Notes under the pieces: generated by a model | Told to the model about the DNA's origin: nothing | Databases searched by the model: none | The model's input: the letters and a program-made list of their open reading frames with translations, nothing else | Assembly: GCA_938045805.1 (NCBI GenBank) | Contig: CALIBL010000021.1 | Coordinates: 94,553-158,552, forward strand | Direction: 5' to 3' | Origin: an uncultured Rubripirellula sp. | Lineage (GTDB): Bacteria; Planctomycetota; Planctomycetia; Pirellulales; Pirellulaceae | Length of the DNA: 64,000 nt | Part shown: positions 16,297 through 25,117 of the stretch, piece by piece | Layout: each line of letters starts with the position of its first letter | How positions within the stretch are numbered: the first letter of the stretch is position 1 | Program-made: the position numbers and the translations under genes

Positions 16297-17919
16297 ATGG
16301 ATCTACTTAAGCAATCAACAGGGCAAGCTCGTGAGGTGTTGGTGTCAATGCCTCCGTTGTCGCGTGCATTTGGGCTTGCGTTGCTGTTCATTGTTTTGGG
16401 TGGGGCAGCAATGCTGTTTCAGTCTCTTGGTGTTTCCAATCAGGAATTGTTATTTGGTGGGCGGCTTCTTGTTGATCATGAACTGGATGCCATCGAGCTA
16501 GCATTTAGCCGAGCAGGTTTGAATGCTTGGAGTAGAGAGGGACGCCAAATACAGATTCCTAAAGATCAGCGTGCCCAATATTTGGCTGCTTTATCCGATG
16601 CATCTGCCCTGCCCTTTACTTTGCGTAATCCGATGAAAGACGCCATGGAGGCGTCGAATGTTTTTGATTCATCTTCGCAGCGTGATTCTCGGGAGATGCT
16701 GGCAAAAGAACAGGATTTGGGAATCAAGATTGCCGCGTTCCCGGATGTTCAGTGGGCGAGCGTCGACTATGACGAAGGAGAAAAGCGAGGTTTAGCCTCC
16801 TCGAGACAGCGTTCGGCGAGCGTTCTTGTGATGCCAGAATCGGATCAGCCACTGCGACCTAGTCGAATAAAAAGTATTGAGGAATTGGTGCGTGGTTCTT
16901 TTGCAGGCTTGAGTGCGGATGACATTGTTGTGATCGATACCAACGCGACAGCCGAGGAGTTGATTGAGCAGGAAGATCCTTTGCTCAGGAAGCAAAAAGA
17001 GGCTGAGGTAAGAATTGAGCAAAAGCTTCGAAATCTTCTCGCTGGCTTTCCCGCAAAAATTGCTGTTTCAGCACAGATTGATCCAACGATGGATGTTCGT
17101 CGCGAAGTGCTTCGGATTCAGCCGGAGTCAGTCCAGCTATTAACACCCAAATCGCTGATCAAAGTGCTCGATCAATCCTCTAACCCGATGGGATCGAGAT
17201 TAGAGACCGCCAGTGTAATCGGGAAGCGGTCAGTAGTTGTGTCGGAAGCATCATCGACTGCTGAGCGCACAACTTCTATCGATCAGGTGCAAGCGCATCA
17301 GTTTGAGGAGTCAAAACTCGCTTCACTACAAGTAAAGTCTGTGAGGGTTTCGGTAGGTTTACCAACGAGTTATTACGAGCAACTTTACTTGCAGGAACGC
17401 AGCAAATTGAATCCGAGTGTTGTTGAGAGCCGCATGTCGGCTATGTCGGATTCTGATTTAGAGCGGCTTCGATTGAAAACTCGAGCGATTATTCAATCAG
17501 CTGTCACGGTTTTATTACCAACCGTTGAATCTGATTCCCTAGCGGAGCCGTTGGTAGAGGTTTGGGATTACAACGACTTTTCCTCTGCGGATCTTAATCA
17601 CGCGAATCGAGATGCAATCGTCTTAGAATGGATTTCGGATACTTGGACCGTTTTTCTGCCCATCCTGATATTTGGTGGTGTGCTTTTATTTGGCTTTCTG
17701 AGAGTAACGCGAAAGAATTCTGTGAATTCTAATATGGATTCTCCCGGACATCCCCTTGGGGACTTTGGTTCACTCCAAGAAGGTCGACCAAACGCTAACT
17801 CATCACTGCAGAAACCATCTATGCAAGGCGGTGTCGATCACAGGTTGCGCGAGTCATTCGCTTCAGACCCTGAAACAAGCGCAAGTGTGATCAAAGATTG
17901 GTTAAGGAATGCCGCGTAA
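16297..17919 (+). CDS. fliF: Flagellar MS-ring protein FliF
   Basis: A 540-residue membrane protein that forms the MS-ring of the flagellar basal body. There is one membrane helix near 24-42 and a second near 447-468, enclosing a periplasmic YscJ/FliF ring-building region (LLFGGRLLVDHELDAIELAFSRAGL and VLVMPESDQPLRPSRIKSIEELV). The C-terminal tail ends DPETSASVIKDWLRNAA, matching the FliG-binding tail of known FliF proteins (NPE..A.VIR.WL). The internal domain is shorter and more divergent than in Salmonella. ATG at 16297. First of five consecutive flagellar genes. Confidence 0.92.
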   Translation: MDLLKQSTGQAREVLVSMPPLSRAFGLALLFIVLGGAAMLFQSLGVSNQELLFGGRLLVDHELDAIELAFSRAGLNAWSREGRQIQIPKDQRAQYLAALSDASALPFTLRNPMKDAMEASNVFDSSSQRDSREMLAKEQDLGIKIAAFPDVQWASVDYDEGEKRGLASSRQRSASVLVMPESDQPLRPSRIKSIEELVRGSFAGLSADDIVVIDTNATAEELIEQEDPLLRKQKEAEVRIEQKLRNLLAGFPAKIAVSAQIDPTMDVRREVLRIQPESVQLLTPKSLIKVLDQSSNPMGSRLETASVIGKRSVVVSEASSTAERTTSIDQVQAHQFEESKLASLQVKSVRVSVGLPTSYYEQLYLQERSKLNPSVVESRMSAMSDSDLERLRLKTRAIIQSAVTVLLPTVESDSLAEPLVEVWDYNDFSSADLNHANRDAIVLEWISDTWTVFLPILIFGGVLLFGFLRVTRKNSVNSNMDSPGHPLGDFGSLQEGRPNANSSLQKPSMQGGVDHRLRESFASDPETSASVIKDWLRNAA

Positions 17920-18109
17920 AAATAGGCAACAAATACTGACCCTCTCCGCACGCTGTAAGTCGATTCCTCTTAGCATTCGGTCTTGAAATACAGATTCTCT
18001 CTTTTCTCTGCTGGGCTATCTTCTCTATAAGACTTTAGGGAAAAATCCGTTGATGGGAGCATTTCACTAAAAAGGTGAAGTTTTCGGCGTTGGGACGATA
18101 GGCACAGAG

Positions 18110-19333
18110 ATGGCAGCGAGTGTATTTGGACCGAAAGACGATCGTGAATCGGTGATGCGCCGTCTTGCGATCGTACTTCGTGAAATACCGGAGGCCGAGT
18201 ACCAAGGGGTAGTAAAATATCTTGAAGATGAGCTTTTTGAGTCACTTCAGCACGCGATCTCAAATCTCAGCTTTGTCGACGAGCAAGAGCGACAGCACGC
18301 ATTTTCAAGCTTTATGTCCAGCTTTGAAATGCAAAAGGAGCCGACTGTCATTTCCGATTCGCTGCAATTGAGTAATTCGGTTGCTGGTGCAGACCAGAAG
18401 AATGTTGTTTTACCGATTCAAACGCAGATGAAATCTGAATCAACTCACCTTCAGGATGAGTTTCAAAAATTACGGGCGACTGCTTCACAGCAATCAGTGT
18501 CGGATTTGGAATTCTTAAATGAATTCGATGCGGAAACATTGAGCAGTGCTCTTATTGGCGAACACCCGCAAAGTATCGCTCTGGTGCTGGCTTCGATTGA
18601 TCCTGCGTTGGCTGCGCAGATACTTGGATTGATGCAGTTGTCCTCGCAGAACGAAGTCTTGGTTCGAATTGATCAGCTTTGCAAGATACCTCACGCCGCT
18701 TTTCAGGAGGTGGGGGCGCATTTTCGTTCGAAGCTCAAGATCAACACTGAGGCGACGGGAATACAAGTTGGAAAGGAGGCGCTAAAGGCAATCATGGAGG
18801 TGATGCCGTTGGGTCAGGTGCAACCTGGATCGGGAGATCTTTCTTGTTCTGCTTGCCAACCAGTTTCGAATGACCCGAAGGGTAACTCGACATCGGAAAA
18901 ATCCTTTGGTGTTGAAGCATCGGAAGAAACGCAAGAAGGTGCCAACGCGTTGATCAATTCACAATTAGATAAGGCAACATCTTCAAGTGTCGATGAAAAA
19001 AACAGAGGCGGAACAAACGGTAGTGGTCATGAAAGCAACTGGACCAAGGATGAGGTGCATGAGTATCTCGTAAATTTAGCGCCTAAGGCGTTTTGTCTTG
19101 CACTGAGTCATGTTCCCACAAAAGACGCTCTGGTTACTTTATCTGGCGTCCCAGTCGTTGTTGCAAATCGGGTGTTGGCTCTACTTTCTCGGAGCCAAGC
19201 CAAGTCAGTGCAAAAAAAGATGAATCGTTTAACTTCAGTAAGCCTCGCTGAAATTGATGATGCAAAACGTAAGGTTTGTTTGAAAGCGCATCAGATTGCC
19301 GGGGATGCTGCGTTAGTTTTGAAGTCTGCTTAG
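18110..19333 (+). CDS. fliG: Flagellar motor switch protein FliG (divergent)
   Basis: A 407-residue rotor protein. The middle domain is clear: GEHPQSIALVLASIDPALAAQILGLM holds the EHPQ hallmark at 151-154. Residues 1-130 are a divergent N-terminal region that should bind FliF. A Ser/Gly/Glu-rich linker spans about 235-310. The C-terminal torque domain (about 312-400) is recognisable from TKDALVTLSGVPVVVANRVLALLSRSQAKSV and AEIDDAKRKV. FliG is usually about 330-340 residues, and the long linker accounts for most of the difference. It starts at ATG 18110, 190 bases after fliF, an unusually wide gap in this cluster. Context makes the call secure despite divergence. Confidence 0.88.
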   Translation: MAASVFGPKDDRESVMRRLAIVLREIPEAEYQGVVKYLEDELFESLQHAISNLSFVDEQERQHAFSSFMSSFEMQKEPTVISDSLQLSNSVAGADQKNVVLPIQTQMKSESTHLQDEFQKLRATASQQSVSDLEFLNEFDAETLSSALIGEHPQSIALVLASIDPALAAQILGLMQLSSQNEVLVRIDQLCKIPHAAFQEVGAHFRSKLKINTEATGIQVGKEALKAIMEVMPLGQVQPGSGDLSCSACQPVSNDPKGNSTSEKSFGVEASEETQEGANALINSQLDKATSSSVDEKNRGGTNGSGHESNWTKDEVHEYLVNLAPKAFCLALSHVPTKDALVTLSGVPVVVANRVLALLSRSQAKSVQKKMNRLTSVSLAEIDDAKRKVCLKAHQIAGDAALVLKSA

Positions 19334-19342
19334 GAACAAATT

Positions 19343-20032
19343 GTGGCTGAGATTTTAAAACAATTGAGCGGCCCCGAAGAGGGCGAGAGTCACCTAGAAG
19401 ACCGTGTTGCTGATTTCAATTTATCTGATTTAGCGGAAGAGGGGCGACTCAAGCTCGATGAATGTCGTGCTACGATTCAGGCGATGTTAAGCGAAGCGAA
19501 GGTCGAGGCGGAGCATATCAGGGAGCTTGCAAGGAAAGAAGGCTATCAGGATGGGTTGACGGCCGCAGAAGCAGATATGGCCGACCGGGTTGAGCGAGAA
19601 GCGAATAAGAAATCGCATGATCAAATTGAACAATTACAACAGTCAGTTCAAAGGCTTTACCAAACTCATGAGCGTTGGATGCAGGATTGTGCGGAGTCCT
19701 TGTCGGGTCTTGCAATCATGATCGCGGAGCGAGTGTTGAAGCATCAATTGACTGGGTCAAAACAGGTGGTTCTTCAATGGATTCAAGAGGCGTTGGCGAG
19801 TACGAGATTGTCTCGCAATGTCATTTTATCGCTTCACCCTGAAACCCTAAGTGAGATCGGGGATACGCTAGAGACTATTGTTAGTAAATCTGAGGATATA
19901 CCTGAGCAGGTGGAATTAGTTGCTGACAGTCAGCTCGATCGATATGAGGTCGTGGTAACCCAGTCAGGTGGTCGTATCGATGCTGGGCTCAATGCTCAGC
20001 TGAGTCGATTGGGGGAACTCTTAGAACGATGA
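19343..20032 (+). CDS. fliH: Flagellar export apparatus regulator FliH
   Basis: A 229-residue peripheral export protein that binds and regulates the FliI ATPase. It starts with GTG at 19343, preceded by AGGAAC at suitable spacing and ten bases after fliG. Residues about 30-120 are a charged alpha-helical coiled coil (EADMADRVEREANKKSHDQ). The C-terminal half LAIMIAERVLKHQL and GRIDAGLNAQL match FliH/HrpE family ends. Its stop overlaps the fliI start by four bases (ATGA), so translation is coupled. Confidence 0.88.
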   Translation: MAEILKQLSGPEEGESHLEDRVADFNLSDLAEEGRLKLDECRATIQAMLSEAKVEAEHIRELARKEGYQDGLTAAEADMADRVEREANKKSHDQIEQLQQSVQRLYQTHERWMQDCAESLSGLAIMIAERVLKHQLTGSKQVVLQWIQEALASTRLSRNVILSLHPETLSEIGDTLETIVSKSEDIPEQVELVADSQLDRYEVVVTQSGGRIDAGLNAQLSRLGELLER

Positions 20033-21453
20033 ATTTGGATCTCCATATCGCCGATCTCAATTGCCCGGAGATGCCCGAACTTTTTCGATTGAAGGAAGAA
20101 ATTGATGATGCGGTTTTGTTTCGTGTGGTTGGGCGTGTCTCCGCGATTTCAGGTGAGTCGATTGAGATTGAGGGTTTAACGGTCCCATTGGGTGCAATCT
20201 GCCAGGTTACGACTCAGACCGGACAACACCTGAAAGGAAGGGTTATCGGGTTTCGAGGGGTAAGGCCTCTACTCGCGCCTCTGGAGCCGCTTGAATCGGT
20301 TACCGCGGGTGATCGAGTAGAGCTACTAGAGAAGCAGCAGCACTTGTTGGTGGGGGACTCGCTATGCGGACGCGTTTTAGACGCTTTCGGGCAAGCAATC
20401 GATGGGCAGCCTTTGGCGAGGGACCTGTACAGAGTTAGAGCAGAGCAAAAGCCACCTGCAACGCTTGATCGTCCACCAATCTGTGAAGCGATAGAAACCG
20501 GGGTGAGGGTGATTGATGGACTGCTAACCTGCGGCCGGGGACAGCGTATCGGTATTTTTGCGGGTTCAGGTGTTGGAAAGAGTACGTTGCTCGGAATGCT
20601 CGCGAATGCTTGTAAAGCCGACCGTATCGTAATCGCAATGGTTGGTGAAAGGGCGCGAGAGGTAAAGGAGTTCATCCACCATTGTCTGGGTGATATGGGT
20701 TTATCTCGGAGTGTCGTTGTGGTTGCAACGAGTGATGCACCCGCTGCTCAGCGAGTTACTGCCGCGTGGACCGCTACTTCAATTGCTGAATCGTTTCGAG
20801 ATCAGGGGCATCATGTCTTGTTATTGTTCGATTCGGTTACTCGATTTGCTACTGCACAAAGGGAGTTGGGATTGGCTGCAGGTGAGCCACCGACGACTCG
20901 AGGTTTTCCACCGAGTGTTTTTCAGGCTTTGCCGCGTTTAGTTGAAAGGGCGGGGTGTAGCCTCAAGGGTGCGATTACTGCGTTCTACACCGTATTGGTT
21001 GAGGGTGACGATCATCAGGAGCCTATCGCAGATTCGCTTCGCAGTCTCCTCGATGGACATCTTGTTCTCACGCGTGAGTTGGCCGAAGAATCCCATTATC
21101 CTCCGATCGATCCATTGCAGTCGATTAGTCGTTTGCAACCCAAGTTGGTAGATAAAAGTTTGGTGTCCGCAGTGGGTAAGATTCGACGTTTGCTTGCGGA
21201 TTATCGAAAACATGCTGACCTTATTGCGATCGGAGCTTATCGTCAGGGAACCGACCCGAGGATTGATTCAGCAATCTCGATGCACGACCGTTACAAAAGC
21301 TTGGCCATTCAAGATTGGCGAGACGTAACATCTTTAAGCGAGTCTCAGGAAATGATTGCCAATCTTGCCGTTGAGGAAAAATTGCCGAGTTCAGCTGCTG
21401 AAGCAGAGTCCGTTTCGCGTTATGACCCCATCGGCACTTCGATTGATCTTTGA
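20029..21453 (+). CDS. fliI: Flagellum-specific ATP synthase FliI
   Basis: A 474-residue F1-beta-like ATPase that powers type III flagellar export. Walker A GSGVGKST is at 179-186, the Walker B strand HVLLLFDSVTRFA lies near 260-270, and GLAAGEPPTTRGFPPSVF is the conserved FliI segment. RVIDGLLTCGRGQRIGIFAG is also typical. It starts with ATG at 20029 overlapping fliH, and its stop overlaps the alternative TTG start of the next gene. Length and order are normal for the family. Confidence 0.96.
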   Translation: MNLDLHIADLNCPEMPELFRLKEEIDDAVLFRVVGRVSAISGESIEIEGLTVPLGAICQVTTQTGQHLKGRVIGFRGVRPLLAPLEPLESVTAGDRVELLEKQQHLLVGDSLCGRVLDAFGQAIDGQPLARDLYRVRAEQKPPATLDRPPICEAIETGVRVIDGLLTCGRGQRIGIFAGSGVGKSTLLGMLANACKADRIVIAMVGERAREVKEFIHHCLGDMGLSRSVVVVATSDAPAAQRVTAAWTATSIAESFRDQGHHVLLLFDSVTRFATAQRELGLAAGEPPTTRGFPPSVFQALPRLVERAGCSLKGAITAFYTVLVEGDDHQEPIADSLRSLLDGHLVLTRELAEESHYPPIDPLQSISRLQPKLVDKSLVSAVGKIRRLLADYRKHADLIAIGAYRQGTDPRIDSAISMHDRYKSLAIQDWRDVTSLSESQEMIANLAVEEKLPSSAAEAESVSRYDPIGTSIDL

Positions 21454-21461
21454 GACAGGCG

Positions 21462-21950
21462 ATGAGTTTGTGTAATCCAAACCCTTCCGGCTTTCGCCTC
21501 TCAGCAGTCTTGCACTTGCGTGAGGGAGAGCGAGATAAGATGGCTCATGCTCTCGCACGACTCGAAAACAATCTTTCATCGATTAATCATCGACTGGAGT
21601 CGATTTCTGACGAGCGGAACAATTTGCAGAAATTAATTCGCCAAAGTCGGATAGGCCGCATACCAATTGAGAAACTACTAGACCAGCACCGTTATGAGAC
21701 GCACCTTGACGAATCTGAGGATTTGCTAAGACGAGAGAAGGCCTCGTTGTTGGAACAATTTCGAACGCAGAGACAAAAGCTTGTGGATGCAAATTTAGAG
21801 CTGAAAAAAATTGAGCAACTAGCCGCGAGGGCGAGAGCGTTGCAGGTCAGTCAAGATCTTCGTCGTGAGCAAAAGGCCATTGATGATTATTCAGTGATGA
21901 CTTCCTGGAAGCAGAAATCTAATCAGATGACTGGCGTGAATGATCAGTGA
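21462..21950 (+). CDS. fliJ: FliJ-like flagellar export chaperone
   Basis: A 162-residue protein that is almost wholly a charged coiled coil (ARLENNLSSINHRLESISDERNNLQ and further heptads), as expected for FliJ, the central stalk of the FliI export ATPase. It follows fliI directly. ATG at 21462 is taken as start; an in-frame TTG at 21450 would overlap the fliI stop. FliJ sequences are poorly conserved, so position carries much of the weight. Confidence 0.8.
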   Translation: MSLCNPNPSGFRLSAVLHLREGERDKMAHALARLENNLSSINHRLESISDERNNLQKLIRQSRIGRIPIEKLLDQHRYETHLDESEDLLRREKASLLEQFRTQRQKLVDANLELKKIEQLAARARALQVSQDLRREQKAIDDYSVMTSWKQKSNQMTGVNDQ

Positions 21951-22066
21951 CGGCTAGCACAGAGACGGACAGAATCGAATCCAGTGTTCACCGACGATTG
22001 TTTGCTTTATCGGAGGAACTGATGGGGCTTTTCAGGATCGCCAAACTAATAACAATGAGTGGCTAG
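21947..22066 (+). CDS. Possible 39-codon ORF overlapping the fliJ stop
   Basis: GTG at 21947 overlaps the fliJ stop (GTGA), the same arrangement that links fliG-fliJ neighbours, and the frame stays open for 39 codons to TAG at 22064. The product (TASTETDRIESSVHRRLFALSEELMGL) is polar with a short helical middle. It may be a small coupled gene, the remnant of a longer flagellar gene, or chance. No family recognised. Confidence 0.2.
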   Translation: MTASTETDRIESSVHRRLFALSEELMGLFRIAKLITMSG

Positions 22067-22204
22067 ATGACTTGGCTAACCATGGCAAGAGTCACCTTGG
22101 TCCAAATACGCGATTTATCCGAGGCGGTGCTCAATCTCACTGAGTGTCTTGATGTAGTCTCTTTGGAACAGTGTTTTTAACCCCACTTGTGCGAAATAAA
22201 CAAC

Positions 22205-23713
22205 ATGGCGAAAGCACCTAAAACGGCGATCCAACCAACTCGAAGCGAGGACTACCCTGAGTGGTACCAGCAGGTGATTCGAGCTGCAGATTTAGCAGAA
22301 AGTTCACCGGTTCGCGGTTGTATGGTGATCAAACCTTGGGGGTACCGCTTATGGGAGAATATGCAACGAGCATTGGATGATATGTTCAAAGCGACGGGCC
22401 ATCAGAATGCCTATTTCCCGCTGTTTATTCCTATGAGTTTCCTTGAGAAGGAAGCTGAGCATGTGGAAGGCTTCGCAAAAGAATGTGCCGTTGTGACGCA
22501 TCATCGTTTGGAGCCAAATCCGGATGGTGGATTGAGGCCTGCCGGTGCTCTAGAAGAGCCACTAATCGTCCGACCTACAAGTGAAACGATCATTGGTGCA
22601 ACCTATGCCAAATGGGTTCAAAGCCATCGAGATCTGCCAATTTTGATCAATCAATGGGCAAATGTGGTTCGTTGGGAAATGCGAACGCGGATGTTCTTGA
22701 GAACTGCAGAATTTCTCTGGCAGGAGGGGCATACGGTACACGCAACTTCAGAGGAAGCAATCGCTGAGACACAGCAGATGATTAACGTCTATGCGGACTT
22801 TGCACAAAACTGGATGGCGATGCCGGTGATCATCGGTAGCAAGACTCCGGCTGAAAGGTTTCCAGGGGCAGTGGAAACACTGTCGATTGAGGCGATGATG
22901 CAAGATCGTAAAGCACTTCAGGCGGGAACAAGTCATTTCCTTGGTCAGAACTTCTCCAAGGCACAAGAAATCATGTTCCAGGCTGAGAACGGTGAGAGGC
23001 AATACGCTTGGACGACTAGTTGGGGTGTTTCTACGCGTTTAGTGGGTGCATTAATCATGTCGCATAGCGATGATGATGGATTGGTTCTTCCTCCACGCTT
23101 GGCCCCAGACCAAATCGTGATTCTCCCAATCTATCGGGACGATTCACAGCGACTAGAAGTTCTCCAGCACGTTGAATCGATCAAGGCTGAACTGGAAGCA
23201 ATGTCCTTTTTAGGTCAGCCCTTGCGCATCGCAATTGACGATCGGGATGTTCGCGGTGGTGAGAAGAAATGGCACCACGTCAAACGGGGTGTACCTATTC
23301 GCTTGGAAGTTGGACCCAAAGACATTGAAAAAGGATCAGTTTTTGTTGGTCGACGTGATCAACCGAAGAGTTTTGGGATGAGTCGCAGTGAGTTTATTGC
23401 TACCGCTCCAGCCCTTTTGGATGAGATGCAAAAGGGTTTGTTCAATCGGGCACTTCAGCTTCGGAACGAAAATACGCAGGAGATCACGACCGAGTCCGAT
23501 TTCAGAGACTTTTTTGCCGCCTCTGACGAGAAAGAACTGCACGGTGGATTTGCTCACTGCCATTTCGCTGACGAGCAGTCACTGGAACCGTTGCTTAAAG
23601 ACTTGAAGGTGACAATTCGTTGCGTTCCCTCAGAAGATAATGATGAAGCAGGAACTTGCTTCTCCACAGGGAAGGCTGCTCAAAAAAGAGCAATCTTTGC
23701 CAAAGCTTACTAG
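22205..23713 (+). CDS. proS: Prolyl-tRNA synthetase, archaeal/eukaryote-like short type
   Basis: A 502-residue class II aminoacyl-tRNA synthetase that charges tRNA(Pro). Motif 1 region SPVRGCMVIKPWGYRLWE, motif 2 RPTSETIIG with VRWEMRTRMFLRTAEFLWQEGHT, and the anticodon domain are in place. The C-terminus ends GKAAQKRAIFAKAY; a terminal tyrosine and this zinc-like domain identify the type found in archaea, eukaryotes and some bacteria, lacking the YbaK-like editing insert of the E. coli type. ATG at 22205 is preferred to the upstream in-frame TTG at 22187. Monocistronic, 255 bases after fliJ. Confidence 0.95.
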   Translation: MAKAPKTAIQPTRSEDYPEWYQQVIRAADLAESSPVRGCMVIKPWGYRLWENMQRALDDMFKATGHQNAYFPLFIPMSFLEKEAEHVEGFAKECAVVTHHRLEPNPDGGLRPAGALEEPLIVRPTSETIIGATYAKWVQSHRDLPILINQWANVVRWEMRTRMFLRTAEFLWQEGHTVHATSEEAIAETQQMINVYADFAQNWMAMPVIIGSKTPAERFPGAVETLSIEAMMQDRKALQAGTSHFLGQNFSKAQEIMFQAENGERQYAWTTSWGVSTRLVGALIMSHSDDDGLVLPPRLAPDQIVILPIYRDDSQRLEVLQHVESIKAELEAMSFLGQPLRIAIDDRDVRGGEKKWHHVKRGVPIRLEVGPKDIEKGSVFVGRRDQPKSFGMSRSEFIATAPALLDEMQKGLFNRALQLRNENTQEITTESDFRDFFAASDEKELHGGFAHCHFADEQSLEPLLKDLKVTIRCVPSEDNDEAGTCFSTGKAAQKRAIFAKAY

Positions 23714-23846
23714 ATCATCGAGTTCTTACTGAGCTGGCCGATGGATCTATTCAGAGCTCAATCGGGCTCTCTGGTATGTTGTTTGTGCAAGCCAGTAGTC
23801 AAGATTGTGCAGGGCCGTATCATCCCATTTTAAAGAGCTGTGTCCC

Positions 23847-24470
23847 CTATTGGCCACGTTGATAAATCGCGGTAAGCAGAGACTCGGTATCTTTGAATTT
23901 CTTTCCGGATGTCAACGCATCGTCGATTAGTTGTCTCGCGTCTGCTTCTCCATGACCTAACGCAATCAAAGCGTCGAATGTTTCTTCTGCAACAAGTGAT
24001 CCTCCAGTCGATTCTGTCTCGGCTGTCTCGCGTTGAACCATTAGTGCAAATCGAGGCATTTTTCTCCGGAGTTTGGCAATAATGCGTTCACTGGTTGAAG
24101 GTCCAATTCCGGGTAGAGCGGATAGGCCTTTTGCATCTTGCTCCTCGATGAGAACGGCTAGTTCTCGTACAGGACGGATCATCGCACGGAGTGCTTTCTT
24201 CACTCCCACACCATCAACACTGCAGAAAAGGTCGAAAAACTGGCGTTCTGGTTCGGTCATGAAGCCGATGAGCCTTGGGGTCATTCGACTACCCTGTAGA
24301 TTACCTTCAATATAATTGAGCGTGTGTAAACGAGTCATCTCGTTGAGGTGGCTTTGCAATTGTCGACGCGTGTAGTCTGCAACCAACACTTCGTATTCAA
24401 ATGGACTCGACTCGATGTAGATCGAGGTTTCTCCAACTCGGGTAATCTTTCCGTTGATGGTCACAATCAC
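23847..24470 (-). CDS. ruvA: Holliday junction branch migration protein RuvA
   Basis: A 207-residue protein that binds Holliday junctions as a tetramer and loads the RuvB motor. The N-terminal OB fold (ITRVGETSIYIES), two helix-hairpin-helix units (FDLFCSVDGVGVKKALRAM and LSALPGIGPSTSERIIAKLRRKM) and the small C-terminal RuvB-binding domain (ALIALGHGEADARQLIDDAL) are in order. The start is GTG at 24470, with another GTG at 24464. It is last in an ispF-cysS-ruvC-ruvA series; ruvB is not in the window. Confidence 0.95.
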   Translation of the reverse strand: MIVTINGKITRVGETSIYIESSPFEYEVLVADYTRRQLQSHLNEMTRLHTLNYIEGNLQGSRMTPRLIGFMTEPERQFFDLFCSVDGVGVKKALRAMIRPVRELAVLIEEQDAKGLSALPGIGPSTSERIIAKLRRKMPRFALMVQRETAETESTGGSLVAEETFDALIALGHGEADARQLIDDALTSGKKFKDTESLLTAIYQRGQ

Positions 24471-24553
24471 GGTAGTAAGATCTCTTTTGATGAGTGAGGG
24501 TCAACTTAATGCAAATATTTTGGACACGGGTATTTTCATTATCGTGCACCTCG

Positions 24554-25117
24554 TTAAGAAGTACCGAGCAGTTCTTTCCTAGAAGATGAGTTTCCCAGAT
24601 GATGACCGCAGATTGCAATTGCCAACGCGTCAGCAACATCAGCCGGTTCTGGAACCTCTTGAAGTCCCAATAATGCTTTAACCGCAAGTTGGATCTGGTG
24701 TTTTGGCGCGCGTCCGTTACCGGTCATTATTTTTTTTACTCGAGTCGGTTCATAGTGTGCGACATCGATTCCTGCCTGACCGGCTGCGAGGCAAATAGCC
24801 CCTCTTGCATGTCCCATTAGGATGGCGGTTCTTGGGCGGTCATAATGAGAGAAAAGCTGCTCAAGTGCCATGAGCTCCGGAGAATACTGTGAGATTAAAT
24901 CGACGACGCCCGAGTAGATATCGTTAATGCGTTGCTCGATTGGATTTGATGCTTTACTCCGAATCACACCTGCTTCGAGGATCTTGCCTTTTCCAAATCC
25001 TGGTTGTCCAGTGTCGAACTCGAGCACGCCGTAACCGGTGACGTTTAGCCCAGGGTCAATTCCAAGAATTCTTCTAGGTCGGTCGGTTTTCTTTTGGTTT
25101 CCTTTCAGCGGGATCAC
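24554..25117 (-). CDS. ruvC: Crossover junction endodeoxyribonuclease RuvC
   Basis: A 187-residue RNase H-fold nuclease that resolves Holliday junctions. Acidic catalytic residues are visible in [18 protein letters not shown] and [17 protein letters not shown], and the DNA-binding segment [18 protein letters not shown] is typical. GTG at 25117 overlaps the cysS stop as GTGA, which suggests translational coupling; a TTG at 25132 would add five residues. Upstream cysS and downstream ruvA are on the same strand. Confidence 0.95.
   Translation of the reverse strand: MIPLKGNQKKTDRPRRILGIDPGLNVTGYGVLEFDTGQPGFGKGKILEAGVIRSKASNPIEQRINDIYSGVVDLISQYSPELMALEQLFSHYDRPRTAILMGHARGAICLAAGQAGIDVAHYEPTRVKKIMTGNGRAPKHQIQLAVKALLGLQEVPEPADVADALAIAICGHHLGNSSSRKELLGTS

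Noticed and set aside
20214..20675. Minus-strand open frame of 153 codons inside fliI
   Set aside because: Mirror of conserved FliI sequence including Walker A; Ser/Pro-rich product typical of an antisense shadow.
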